Below the pieces are notes generated by a model. It was given only the letters and a program-made list of their open reading frames with translations, searched no databases and was not told where the DNA came from. A stretch of DNA of 57,883 nucleotides. Origin: Sulfuritalea sp. (GTDB taxonomy: Bacteria; Pseudomonadota; Gammaproteobacteria; Burkholderiales; Rhodocyclaceae). The DNA is taken from positions 1 through 57,883 of the forward strand of contig JAUXUK010000098.1 in NCBI GenBank assembly GCA_030680805.1, read 5' to 3'. The translations under genes and the position numbers were made by a program. Positions within the stretch are counted from its first letter, which is position 1; every line of letters begins with the position of its first letter. Of this stretch, positions 35,396 through 43,883 are shown one piece after another.

Positions 35396-35434
35396 GCCGG
35401 CTGCACGAACACCGCCGATGAACACGTGGCGAAA

Positions 35435-36775
35435 TCATTCCTTGGCAGTTGCGCTTTCGCCCGATCCCGGCTCGACTTCCGGCGCGTCGGTTGCATCGGG
35501 AATTTTCGTTGCCAGAACCTTGTCGACCCGCCTGCCGTCGAGATCGATCACTTCCAGTTGCCAGCCTCCCCAAGCAGTCTTGTCGCCGGTTTGCGGCAGG
35601 CGCCCGAGGAGCCACATGACAAGACCACTGAGCGTGTGGTAACGCCCCTTGTCTTCCTCGGGGACGGACTTCCATTCCAGTTGATCCTTGAGCTCCGGGA
35701 TGGGGATCAAACCATCCAGTAGCCAGGTGCCATCCTCACGCTGCACGGCCCAGGCATCCTCCTGGTTACGGGGCTTGAACTCACCGGTCACCGCCTCCAG
35801 AACGTCTTGCAGGGTTACCAGGCCCTGAACCTCCCCGTACTCATCGACCACAAGAACCATCTGGGTTCCCGAGGCGCGGAAATGACCAAGCAGATCCATG
35901 CCGGTGAGGGTCTCGGGAACAAAGATGGCGGGTTGCAGATGAGTTTCCAGATTGGCCTCGCCACCCTTGATTCTCTGGGTCAGGAGTTGCTTGGCATTGA
36001 CAATGCCCAGGACTTCATGAAGGCCGCCCCGGCAGACAGGGAAGCGCGAATGATCCGAGGCGGCGATCCACTGCATGTTTTCCTCGATCGGGTGATCGAC
36101 ATCGAGATGGACGATGTCGGCACGGGGGATCATCAATGAGCCTATCTGGCGGTCATCCAGCCGGAACACGTTACGGACCATATCGCGTTCCTGGTCCTCG
36201 ATGACTCCCGCGTCCGAGCCCTCCTGGATCATGGCGTGAATTTCCTCTTCGGTGACACTTTGGCCGGGCTGTTCGCGCTGGCCGAGGATGCGCAAAATGG
36301 TGTCGGTCGAAAAGGAAAGCAGGCGTACAAAGGGGCGCGTGAAGAGGGCAAGGAATTGCATCGGGCGGGCCACCAACCGGGCAATGCCCTCCGGATTGAA
36401 CTGGCCGATGCGCTTGGGCACCAGCTCGCCAACCACGATCGAAATGTAGGTGATGACGACCACGACCAGTGCGGTCGCGGCAATGCTGCTGGCCTCCTTC
36501 TCCAGCCCGAGTTCGTTCATCCACACGGCAAAGGGCTCGGCCAGCACCGCCTCGCCGACGATGCCGTTGAGGATGCCGATCGAGGTGATGCCGATCTGGA
36601 TCGTGGAGAGGAAGCGGGTCGGTTCGTCATGGAGTTTGATGGCCACGGCCGCCGAACCATCGCCATCTTCCGCAAGCCGGGCAAGTCGAGTTCGCCGAGC
36701 GGTCACAAGTGCAATCTCGGACATGGCAAATAGGCCATTCAGAACAATCAGGGCGATCAGAAAGAGTATTTCCAT
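35435..36775 (-). CDS. CNNM/CorC-type (HlyC/CorC) transporter
   Basis: A 446-residue inner-membrane protein. The CNNM membrane domain (about 1-190) includes GLFAMSEIALVTARRTRLARL, STIQIGITSIGILNGIVGE and VGELVPKRIGQFNPE. A CBS pair (about 205-330) has MIPRADIVHLDVD and LVVDEYGEVQGLVTLQDVLE. A CorC_HlyC C-terminal domain (about 345-430) has WLLDGLIPIPELKDQL. Members transport or regulate Mg2+/Co2+ and need ATP bound to the CBS pair. It is convergent with the CBS-protein gene. Confidence 0.92.
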   Translation of the reverse strand: MEILFLIALIVLNGLFAMSEIALVTARRTRLARLAEDGDGSAAVAIKLHDEPTRFLSTIQIGITSIGILNGIVGEAVLAEPFAVWMNELGLEKEASSIAATALVVVVITYISIVVGELVPKRIGQFNPEGIARLVARPMQFLALFTRPFVRLLSFSTDTILRILGQREQPGQSVTEEEIHAMIQEGSDAGVIEDQERDMVRNVFRLDDRQIGSLMIPRADIVHLDVDHPIEENMQWIAASDHSRFPVCRGGLHEVLGIVNAKQLLTQRIKGGEANLETHLQPAIFVPETLTGMDLLGHFRASGTQMVLVVDEYGEVQGLVTLQDVLEAVTGEFKPRNQEDAWAVQREDGTWLLDGLIPIPELKDQLEWKSVPEEDKGRYHTLSGLVMWLLGRLPQTGDKTAWGGWQLEVIDLDGRRVDKVLATKIPDATDAPEVEPGSGESATAKE

Positions 36776-37365
36776 GGTTTGCCTAACGAGAAAGAAGGAG
36801 GCAGAAGACGTCCCGTCCCCAACCGCTGTTGGGGATCAGCGTTGATGCCCGCTTGTCAGAAAAGGGATGCGCTGACCATATGATTTGTGTCAGCGAAGGA
36901 TCGATAGCAGCCGCAGCGAGAATACCCTGCGAGGTCCAAAAGCTGGAAGAGTACCGAGCAGCGCGATGGAACAAACGACAGCCACACATAAAGCGGATGA
37001 GATCTCTCCGCCTGACCTTTCCGGTTGTTGCAATGGTTTGATTGTCTCTGAAACTCGCTGTGTTGTCATGCCGGGCGTGGAAAGAACGATCCATATTCCG
37101 TCGCGCATCGGAAGGTCAGTCGAACTCCTATCAACAGCCAGGGTGCCTGTGTTTTCTGGACGAGCACATCGATCGCCGCATTGGACAGCAATGGGGCGAT
37201 TTCGTGCAGTCGGCCAGGAACGGTCATTTGATGAGCTCGTGATGACCAATATTGAACGGCTGGTCTGAGTTCTTGGATTCAACCGGTGGATGCAACAGAT
37301 TGGCTGAATCGTTCAGCGGAGCCCATCTTTGCAAGGAAATTGTTCGGGTCCCCTTATGCCGTCGC
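36776..37365. other. 590-base intergenic region, no confident gene
   Basis: Lower GC than its neighbours. A plus-strand frame of about 100 codons (ATG 36966 to 37268) exists, but with no good ribosome site or family resemblance; I do not call it. The first ~120 bases should hold the promoter of the minus-strand CNNM gene. The rest may be a decayed insertion. Confidence 0.35.
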
Positions 37366-37980
37366 TCAGGTGTTGTTGATGCCGAGGCTGAGCCGCACCA
37401 GATCCGCCACACCGTCGGCTTTCAGTTTCAACATCATGCGTGTCTTGTGAACTTCGACGGTGCGCACGCTGATGCCGAGTTGATCGGCGATATCGCGGTT
37501 ATGGCGTCCGGCGACGACAAGTTCCATCACCTCGCGCTCCCGCGGCGTCAGCGTCGCCAGCAGGTTTGCCAGTTCGCTCGATGAAGCACTTTGCTCGCTG
37601 ATGGAAGAGTATCTGGCGTAGGCATCCGTGATTGCTTCAATGAGCTTTGCCTGGTCGATCGGTTTCTCCAGGAAGTCCACGGCCTGGGCGCGAAACGCCT
37701 GACGGGCGGAGCCGACATCACCATGCCCGGTCATGATGATCACGGGCATCTTGCAACCCTGATCGACCAGCAATTGCTGCAAGGCCAGGCCATCCATGCC
37801 CGGCATGCGGATATCCACCAGCATGCAGCCCGACCAGTCCGACTTGTACGCACCCAGGAAGCTTTCTGCGTCGGCGAACATGGATACCGAGTATCCCTGC
37901 AAGCCAAGCAGCAGCCCAAGTGCATCGCGGACCGACGGGTCATCTTCGACGATGTAAACCGTAAAGCGACTAGGCTGCAT
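37366..37980 (-). CDS. FixJ-type two-component response regulator
   Basis: A 204-residue regulator. The receiver domain (about 8-122) has VYIVEDDPSVRDAL, the phospho-acceptor Asp56 in LVDIRMPGMDG, and Lys in DFLEKPID. The C-terminal LuxR/FixJ helix-turn-helix (about 140-204) has LTPREREVMELVVAGRHNRD and GISVRTVEVHKTRMM. Its start (complement of 37978-37980) lies 11 bases inside the kinase gene, so the pair is co-translated. It likely acts on the phosphorylation signal from that kinase; the mrp-type operon divergent from the kinase is a candidate target. Confidence 0.92.
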   Translation of the reverse strand: MQPSRFTVYIVEDDPSVRDALGLLLGLQGYSVSMFADAESFLGAYKSDWSGCMLVDIRMPGMDGLALQQLLVDQGCKMPVIIMTGHGDVGSARQAFRAQAVDFLEKPIDQAKLIEAITDAYARYSSISEQSASSSELANLLATLTPREREVMELVVAGRHNRDIADQLGISVRTVEVHKTRMMLKLKADGVADLVRLSLGINNT

Positions 37981-39601
37981 GTTCCACCGTTCCTTCCACT
38001 GGCAACAAGAGTCGAAATACTCCGTGGTCTCCCACTTCGGCCCAAAGATTTCCTCCATGCGCTTCCGCGATTGCACGGCTGATCACCAGGCCGAGCCCGA
38101 GCCCGCTGGATTTGGACGACTGGAATCCGGCAAAGATCCTCGCCACGCTTGTTTCGTCCAGCCCGGATCCGCTGTCCTCGACGCTGACACAAACGCGCGA
38201 AATTCCCTCCACTTTGGCACTCAGGCGAACCGAACGTTTTCCGGCCGGGGAGGAAATCGCTGCCTCGAATGCGTTCGACAACAGATTTCGCAGCACAACT
38301 TCAAGTTGCAGGCGATCACACAGCAACTGACAGGAAGGAATCGTCCCGACGGTGAGCGTGATGGATTCCTGCTGAGCCTTCTTGGCAAAAGAGTCTACCG
38401 ACGAGGAAATCAGGTCGGCCAGCGCTATCGTTTCGAGCTTTGTCGTTCCCGTGCGGAAGAAGTCCCGCAGCCGCCGCAATACCTCGGCGGCCCGAACCGA
38501 TTCCCGTACCATGCTGCGCACCGCGTCCCGCAGTCGCTCTCCGCTATCTCCCTGGTCAAGCAAAAGCTCGCACGCGGATCCGTAGGCGGAGAGTGCAGTC
38601 AGAGGCTGGTTCAATTCGTGGGCGAGCGCCCCCGCCATTTCGCCGGCGGCCGCCAGTCGCAGGGTTTGGCGAAGCTCGTCGCTGACGCGCTGCTTTTCAT
38701 CGACGACGACGCCGATGAAGAATCCGAACAGCGCAATCACCGCCGCCAGAATCTGGATTTCCAGCACCGTGACGGTAGAGATTTTCAGCCACTGCACCGC
38801 GACAATAATCCCGAACTGGATGATCGCCGCCCCGACGACGGCACCGGGAAGCCCCTGCCGCGAGGCCGCCCATGCGATCGGCAGAAACAGGGCGTAGAAA
38901 TACTGGAAGTCGGAGCTGGCGCCGAGTCCGAACGCAATCCAGAGTGCCGCTGCGGCAAGGCCGAGGTAAGCCAGGAATTCGACCCGGAACACGGTGTGAC
39001 GCAACTGGCTGCGTCGCCGATCATCCGTCAGCATCCACAGCAGGGGCATGGTCACCAGCACCCCGACACCGTCGCCTACCCAATGCTGGAGAACAGCATC
39101 GCCGATGTCGGAACCCGGGATAAAGCCGGTGAGGGAAAGCGCGGCCATGAATAACGCACTATTGACCAGTGTGCCCGCGCCAACCACGCCAGCCCAGGTC
39201 AACAGGCCATGGCGATCCGAAAGCAGCGTTCCGCCAACCAGCAGCTTGCGCAGGATCTCGGCGATAGCCCAGTAACCGAAGGTCAGCAGGGCGGCGAGCA
39301 GGACCGTGCCGATGAAGGATACGGGGAGGCCGCGCACCCAGGTTTCGGCGAGCACGATGGCGACCGCGATGGGGAGCGTCATCCAGTGGCCAAAGCGCAG
39401 CAGAAAGATCAAACCCAGCGCCGGCGCAGGATTCCACGGGGTGATGTTAAGGCCGTGCAAGGGATGAATGTAGCTGGCCCAGTCGAGGGCGACAAAGCCG
39501 AGAATCAGCAAGGCAATGTCGTGCCAACGGGGCCGCAGTGTCGACAACATGGTTCGCGATTGACCCGGACTGATTGAGGTTGAGCTATTTTGCAGTGCCA
39601 T
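37970..39601 (-). CDS. MASE1-domain sensor histidine kinase
   Basis: A 543-residue membrane kinase. An N-terminal MASE1-like sensor of about eight helices (residues 25-300) contains ITPWNPAPALGLIFLLRFG and LQHWVGDGVGVLVTMPLLWM. The His-kinase core follows, with H-box AGALAHELNQPLTALSAYG (FixL/DctB-like) and an ATPase domain with NLLSNAFEAA, VSVEDSGSGLDE and GLGLGLVISRAIAEAHGG. No PAS domain is visible, so the membrane part itself must sense. It overlaps the regulator gene and is divergent from the antiporter operon across 168 bases. Confidence 0.92.
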   Translation of the reverse strand: MALQNSSTSISPGQSRTMLSTLRPRWHDIALLILGFVALDWASYIHPLHGLNITPWNPAPALGLIFLLRFGHWMTLPIAVAIVLAETWVRGLPVSFIGTVLLAALLTFGYWAIAEILRKLLVGGTLLSDRHGLLTWAGVVGAGTLVNSALFMAALSLTGFIPGSDIGDAVLQHWVGDGVGVLVTMPLLWMLTDDRRRSQLRHTVFRVEFLAYLGLAAAALWIAFGLGASSDFQYFYALFLPIAWAASRQGLPGAVVGAAIIQFGIIVAVQWLKISTVTVLEIQILAAVIALFGFFIGVVVDEKQRVSDELRQTLRLAAAGEMAGALAHELNQPLTALSAYGSACELLLDQGDSGERLRDAVRSMVRESVRAAEVLRRLRDFFRTGTTKLETIALADLISSSVDSFAKKAQQESITLTVGTIPSCQLLCDRLQLEVVLRNLLSNAFEAAISSPAGKRSVRLSAKVEGISRVCVSVEDSGSGLDETSVARIFAGFQSSKSSGLGLGLVISRAIAEAHGGNLWAEVGDHGVFRLLLPVEGTVEHAA

Positions 39602-39769
39602 GTTTTGAGATGTAATTCGTGAGTGCGCGTAAGGGTTGCACGTATATCGCCCAAAAGCATACAGCCACGGGCGCGTATTTCATCGTTTTGGTGCGAGCTT
39701 GAATGATGGAAACACGTAGGTGAATTAGCGAATTTTCAGGGGCCTTGCGAGTCGCTAGGATCACTCGCC
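39602..39769. promoter_or_regulatory. divergent kinase / mrp operon control region
   Basis: 168 AT-richer bases between the histidine kinase (minus) and mrpE (plus), with room for two promoters. The cognate response regulator is a natural candidate to bind here. No clear palindrome was found by eye. Confidence 0.4.
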
Positions 39770-40246
39770 ATGGCCCGTCAATTCAGCTTCCTGCTTTCCC
39801 TCATTGCCTTCTGGCTGTTGCTGTCGGGGATGTTCACACCGTTCCTGATCGCGGCCGGTATCGGCAGCGCGATCGCCATCGTCCTGCTTTCGTGGCGCAT
39901 GGACGTCATTGATCACGAGGGCCACCCGATTCATCTCGGCTGGTGGGCGCTGTTTTCCTACTGGCCATGGCTTGCCCGGGAGATCGTCAAGTCGGGCTGG
40001 GATGTCACGCAACGCATCCTGCATCCAAAACTGCCGATTTCGCCGACGCTGGTCGAGTTCGTCCCGTCGCAGAAGACCGACATGGGGCTGGTGATCCACG
40101 CCAATTCGATCACCCTGACGCCGGGGACCATTGCCGTCGAGGTCGAATCCGGGCGCTTCCTGGTGCATGCCCTGACGCGCGAAGGCGCTGCCGGTCTTGC
40201 CGGTAGCGAAATGGATCGCCGCTGTACCGCCATGGAGAACCGTTAA
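39770..40246 (+). CDS. mrpE: Na+/H+ antiporter subunit E (MrpE/MnhE)
   Basis: A 158-residue protein with two N-terminal helices (about 5-40) and a soluble C-terminal domain. Typical MrpE landmarks are FWLLLSG near the start, YWPWLAREIVKSGWDVTQRI in the middle, and HANSITLTPGTIAVEVESGRFLVHAL-like ending (written here in parts: SITLTPGTIAVEVE, then FLVHAL). It opens a hybrid Mrp/Mbh-type antiporter operon. The next gene starts 132 bases later, an unusually long gap for this operon, containing a GC hairpin. Confidence 0.9.
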   Translation: MARQFSFLLSLIAFWLLLSGMFTPFLIAAGIGSAIAIVLLSWRMDVIDHEGHPIHLGWWALFSYWPWLAREIVKSGWDVTQRILHPKLPISPTLVEFVPSQKTDMGLVIHANSITLTPGTIAVEVESGRFLVHALTREGAAGLAGSEMDRRCTAMENR

Positions 40247-40318
40247 CGCTCATGGCAGCGAGAGCCACCCGCTGATGATGAAACACGCGAAAGGCGAATT
40301 GAAGGCCCGCCCCCCCGT

Positions 40319-40335
40319 CCCCCCCTCACGGGGGG
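40319..40335. repeat. GC-rich hairpin between mrpE and mrpF
   Basis: Seven C's (40319-40325), a four-base loop TCAC, then six G's (40330-40335). It sits in the only long gap of the mrp operon. It has no T-run, so is more likely a processing/stabilising hairpin or the relic of a palindromic element than a terminator. Confidence 0.5.
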
Positions 40336-40378
40336 CTATCGGTCGGCTCGCTATGCTCGATATCACCAGTCGCTCCGA

Positions 40379-40702
40379 ATGGGTTGTTTCACGTTAAGCA
40401 TGCTCGCAGCCGCGACGCTGGCCCTGCTCGTCACTATCTCCCTGGTTCTCGTGCGCGCGACCCTGGGGCCCACGGTGTTCGACCGCCTGCAGGCGGCCAA
40501 CACGATCGGCACCTGCTCCATGCTGCTCCTGGCACTGCTGGGATTTCTTGGCGGCCGGCCCGAGTTTCTCGATCTGGCGCTCGTCTATGGCCTGCTCAAT
40601 GTGATCGGCGTGATTGCCGTGCTGAATCTCTACCACCCGGACAAACCGGGTGCTGCGGGGGATAAGGGCATCGCTGCGCGATCCGGGGAAGTCCAACCAT
40701 GA
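40379..40702 (+). CDS. mrpF: Na+/H+ antiporter subunit F (MrpF/MnhF)
   Basis: A 107-residue protein with three helices. The MrpF core RATLGPTVFDRLQAANTIGT and the segment FLDLALVYGLLNVIGVIAVL are typical. ATG 40379 is used; a second ATG seven codons later (MLAAATL) is also possible. The protein ends with a ~20-residue hydrophilic tail. It overlaps mrpG by ATGA. Confidence 0.9.
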   Translation: MGCFTLSMLAAATLALLVTISLVLVRATLGPTVFDRLQAANTIGTCSMLLLALLGFLGGRPEFLDLALVYGLLNVIGVIAVLNLYHPDKPGAAGDKGIAARSGEVQP

Positions 40703-41040
40703 CGGACATGGTTGACATCCTCAGCGCGCTTTGTCTTGCAGGGGGGAGCTTTTTCTGCCTGGTTGGCGGTTTTGGCCTCTTGCGCATGCCGGATTTCTAC
40801 ACCCGCATGCATGCCGGCAGCGTCGTCGACACCCTTGGCGCCGGATTGATCCTGCTCGGCCTGATGCTGCAGGCGGGCCTGACGCTGGTTGCCGTCAAAC
40901 TGGCGATGGTCGGCCTTCTGATCTTTTTCGCCAGCCCCACCGCGAGCCATGCGCTGGCCCGCGCCGCGCTGCTGCGCGGTTTGGTGCCAAAAGTCGCCCC
41001 GCCGGGCGCCGCGACGGAGGACGCATCATCGAAACCCTGA
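40699..41040 (+). CDS. mrpG: Na+/H+ antiporter subunit G (MrpG/MnhG)
   Basis: A 113-residue protein with three helices and MrpG signatures: GGFGLLRMPDFYTRMHAGSV and the GAGLILLGLMLQ segment, then IFFASPTASHALARAA. It is coupled to mrpF (ATGA). At its 3' end the sequence GGAGG (41016-41020) provides the ribosome site of the next subunit. Confidence 0.92.
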   Translation: MTDMVDILSALCLAGGSFFCLVGGFGLLRMPDFYTRMHAGSVVDTLGAGLILLGLMLQAGLTLVAVKLAMVGLLIFFASPTASHALARAALLRGLVPKVAPPGAATEDASSKP

Positions 41041-41570
41041 TCATCAATGTCCTGATGACCATGATGGCGCTGTCGATATTTGCCGCGGCGGGGGTGCGCA
41101 ACCTGTTTGCCGTGATCGTCATCTTCGGCATCTACAGCTTTCTCATGGCCACGGTGCTGGTCGCGCTCGACGCGGTCGATGTGGCGATGACCGAGGCGGC
41201 GGTGGGCGCCGGCGTTTCCACGGTGCTGCTGCTCGGCGCGCTCCGTCTTTGCAAGAGCGAGGAAGCCAAGCCGGCGCACCGGCCCTGGCTGCCGCTGGCC
41301 GTTGCCGTATCGACAGGTGTGATGCTGATCTATGGCGTCATGGGCCTGCCCGATTTTGCCGATCCGCAGGCTCCGATCCACCAGCATGTCGCACCGCGCT
41401 ACCTGCAGAACGAGGTCCAGGTGCCGAACGTCGTCACCGCCGTGCTGGCCAGCTTCCGCGGCTACGACACGCTGGGCGAGACCACGGTCGTATTCACCGC
41501 CGGCGCGGGAATCATCGCCCTCCTGCGGCGGCGCAAGAAAGTCGAGCGCGACGAAAAGACCGATTCATGA
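41028..41570 (+). CDS. MbhD/DUF4040-type antiporter subunit (MrpA C-terminal-like), unusual start
   Basis: A 180-residue membrane protein. Its first part is like MbhD/DUF4040 (AAAGVRNLFAVIVIFGIYSF, then LDAVDVAMTEAAVGAGVSTV); the second part (about 85-175) is like MbhE and contains LPDFADPQAPIHQHVAPRYL and FRGYDTLGETTVVFTA. Together these correspond to the C-terminal piece of MrpA. No ATG, GTG or TTG lies where the family starts: the ribosome site GGAGG (41016-41020) points to ATC at 41028 (or CTG at 41037). The first ATG is at 41055, within the first helix. Start uncertain. It overlaps mrpB by ATGA. Confidence 0.85.
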   Translation: METLIINVLMTMMALSIFAAAGVRNLFAVIVIFGIYSFLMATVLVALDAVDVAMTEAAVGAGVSTVLLLGALRLCKSEEAKPAHRPWLPLAVAVSTGVMLIYGVMGLPDFADPQAPIHQHVAPRYLQNEVQVPNVVTAVLASFRGYDTLGETTVVFTAGAGIIALLRRRKKVERDEKTDS

Positions 41571-42004
41571 AAAACGATCTGGTGCTGCGGGTGGTCAGCA
41601 AGCTGCTGATCCCTTTCATCCTGCTGTTTGCCCTCTATGTCCAGTTTCATGGCGACTTCGGTCCCGGCGGCGGCTTCCAGGCCGGCGTGATCCTCGCCGC
41701 CGGCATGGTCTTCTATGGCTTGATCTTCGGCGTCGACACGGTCCGGCGTGTGGTACCGGACTGGCTGGTGGAAACCATGCTCGCCGGCGGCGTGCTGCTG
41801 TATGCCGGCGTCGGCCTGGCCGGCATCCTGCTCGGCGGCAACTTTCTCGACTATTTCGTGCTCGACCCCGACCCCATTCACGGCCAGCATCGCGGCATCT
41901 TCTGGGTCGAAGCCGGCGTGGGGATAACGGTGTCCGGCGTGATGCTGAAAATCTTCTACATGTTCGCCGCGCGCGGCGAACATGATGGCGACCGGGAAAC
42001 CTAG
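41567..42004 (+). CDS. mrpB: Na+/H+ antiporter subunit B (MrpB/MnhB)
   Basis: A 145-residue membrane protein with four helices. It has the MrpB motif FALYVQFHGDFGPGGGFQAG (residues 21-40) followed by VILAAGMVFYGLIFG. The last part FWVEAGVGITVSGVMLKIFY is also family-typical. Coupled to the MbhD-like gene by ATGA and followed by mrpC two bases later. Confidence 0.92.
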   Translation: MKNDLVLRVVSKLLIPFILLFALYVQFHGDFGPGGGFQAGVILAAGMVFYGLIFGVDTVRRVVPDWLVETMLAGGVLLYAGVGLAGILLGGNFLDYFVLDPDPIHGQHRGIFWVEAGVGITVSGVMLKIFYMFAARGEHDGDRET

Positions 42005-42006
42005 TC

Positions 42007-42375
42007 GTGCTCGAACATTTCAGCCACATCGTCACCGTGTTCCTGATGGTCACCGGCCGGTTCATCGTCATCGCGCGCGGCAACCTGATCAAGAAACTGA
42101 TCGGCCTTTCGATCCTGCAGACCTCGGTGTACCTGCTCTACATCGCGCCGGGCAAGCTGCTGGGCGGCACCGCGCCTATCCTTGCGCCCCAGTTCAGCAT
42201 TCATTCCAACCCGCTGCCGCATGTGCTGATCCTCACCGCCATCGTCGTCGGCGTCTCTACGCTGGCGCTCGGCCTGGCCCTGGCGGTGCGTTTGCGCGAA
42301 GCCTACGACACCATCGAGGAAGACGAGATTCTCGCCCTCGACCACGCCGCGGAGCTGGAGGATGAGCCGCGATGA
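42007..42375 (+). CDS. mrpC: Na+/H+ antiporter subunit C (MrpC/MnhC, NuoK-like)
   Basis: A 122-residue NuoK-like protein with three helices. It has the block ARGNLIKKLIGLSILQTSVYLLY-type (here ARGNLIKKLIGLSILQTSV) and TAPILAPQFSIHSNPLPHVL, then LTAIVVGVSTLALGLALAVR. GTG start two bases after mrpB. Ends with an acidic tail. Overlaps the following mrpD-like gene (ATGA). Confidence 0.92.
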   Translation: MLEHFSHIVTVFLMVTGRFIVIARGNLIKKLIGLSILQTSVYLLYIAPGKLLGGTAPILAPQFSIHSNPLPHVLILTAIVVGVSTLALGLALAVRLREAYDTIEEDEILALDHAAELEDEPR

Positions 42376-43883
42376 GCCTCGCCCAGCATCTGCCCGCCCT
42401 GCAGGTCGTGTTGCCGCTGATCTCGGCGCCGCTGGCGGTGCTGCTGCGCCATGGCGGCATTGCCTTCGCCGTTGTCACGGCGGGCGCCTGGGCGGCTTTC
42501 GCCTGCGCCGTCGGCCTGTGGCTGCAAGTCGGCGAGAGCGGCGTGGTTTCCTACGCCATCGGCAACTGGCCGCCGCCCTGGGGCATCGAGTACCGCGTCG
42601 ACCGGCTCACCAGCTTCATGCTGCTGCTGGTATCGGGCATGGCCGCCATCGTGCTGCCCTACAGTCGCGCCAGCATCGCGCGCGAAATTCCGCGCGAGCT
42701 GCACTACCTTTACTACGCGATGTTCGGCCTCTGCCTCACCGGCCTTCTCGGCATCTGCATCACCGGCGACGCGTTCAATATTTTTGTTTTCCTCGAAATA
42801 TCCTCGCTGTCCACCTACGTGCTGATCGCCCTCGGGCGCGATCGCCGCGCGCTGACCGCCGCCTACCAGTATCTGATCATGGGCAGCATCGGCGCCACCT
42901 TCATTGTCATCGGCATCGGCTTTCTTTACCTGATGACCGGCACGCTGAATCTTGTCGACATGGCGCAGCGCATGCGCGATGTCGAAAACACCCGTCCGGT
43001 GCTTGCCGCGCTGGCCTTTCTGACGGTCGGCATTTCGCTCAAGCTCGCCCTGTTCCCTCTGCACCAGTGGCTGCCCAACGCCTATACCTATGCGCCCTCC
43101 GCCGTCACCGCCTTTCTCGCCGCCACCGCGACCAAGGTTTCGGTCTATGTGCTGATCCGCTTCTACTTCACCGTGTTCGGTGAAAGCCTGGTGTTCGACA
43201 GGCTGCCGCTGCCGCAGATCATGCTCGGCTTGTCGCTGTTCGCCATGTTCGGAGCCAGTTTCGTCGCCATCTTCCAGCACAACCTGAAGCGTCTGTTCGC
43301 CTATTCCAGCGTCGGCCAGATGGGTTACATCACGCTCGGGCTGTCCTTCGATTCGGTCAATGGGCTCACCGCCTCGATCGTGCATCTGTTCAACCACGGC
43401 ATCGCCAAGGGCGGCATATTCCTGCTGATCGGCGGCCTGGTCGCCGCCATGGCCGGCAAGCACGCCGTATCGCCGGCGCCGACTTTTGATCGCCTTGCCG
43501 GTCTTTCCCGGCGCATGCCGCTGACCTGCTTCGGCATTGTCATCGGCGGCCTTTCGCTGATCGGCGTGCCCGGCACCGGCGGCTTCATAAGCAAGTGGTA
43601 CCTGATCCTCGCCGCGATGGAAAAGGGCCAGTGGTGGCTGGTCGGCGCCATCCTGCTGAGTTCGCTGCTGGCGGTCGTCTATGTCTGGCGCTTTGTCGAA
43701 GTCGCCTATTTCCGCGCGCCGGCGCCCGGCAATGAAACTCGCGCCGAAGCGCCGCTGGCGTTCCTGATCCCGGCCTGGCTGCTGATTGCCGCGACCCTCT
43801 GGTTTGGCCTCGATACCTCATTCACTGTCGGTTCCGCGCTGGAAGCCGCACAACAACTGGTAAAGAGCGGTAGCGGTCGATGA
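42372..43883 (+). CDS. mrpD: MrpD-like antiporter subunit, first copy
   Basis: A 503-residue proton-pumping subunit of the NuoL/M/N-MrpA/D superfamily with about 14 helices. Key residues of the channel are in FLEISSLSTYVLIALGRD (Glu), ISLKLALFPLHQWLPNAYTY (Lys) and FAYSSVGQMGYITLGLSF. Also FISKWYLI near the end. The stretch AVSPAPTFDRLAGL includes, at DNA level, 24 bases identical to the terminator-like element at 24811. Overlaps the next gene by ATGA. First of three MrpD-like proteins in this operon. Confidence 0.92.
   Translation: MSLAQHLPALQVVLPLISAPLAVLLRHGGIAFAVVTAGAWAAFACAVGLWLQVGESGVVSYAIGNWPPPWGIEYRVDRLTSFMLLLVSGMAAIVLPYSRASIAREIPRELHYLYYAMFGLCLTGLLGICITGDAFNIFVFLEISSLSTYVLIALGRDRRALTAAYQYLIMGSIGATFIVIGIGFLYLMTGTLNLVDMAQRMRDVENTRPVLAALAFLTVGISLKLALFPLHQWLPNAYTYAPSAVTAFLAATATKVSVYVLIRFYFTVFGESLVFDRLPLPQIMLGLSLFAMFGASFVAIFQHNLKRLFAYSSVGQMGYITLGLSFDSVNGLTASIVHLFNHGIAKGGIFLLIGGLVAAMAGKHAVSPAPTFDRLAGLSRRMPLTCFGIVIGGLSLIGVPGTGGFISKWYLILAAMEKGQWWLVGAILLSSLLAVVYVWRFVEVAYFRAPAPGNETRAEAPLAFLIPAWLLIAATLWFGLDTSFTVGSALEAAQQLVKSGSGR
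43464..43487 (+). repeat. 24-base dispersed repeat within mrpD
   Basis: GCCGTATCGCCGGCGCCGAC plus TTTT, identical over 24 bases to 24811-24834 in the gap before sbtA. In mrpD it encodes AVSPAPTF, in a loop that varies between paralogues. Confidence 0.7.

Noticed and set aside
36885-37268. 127-codon plus-strand frame
   Set aside because: Weak codon bias and no ribosome site; kept only as a note in the intergenic entry.
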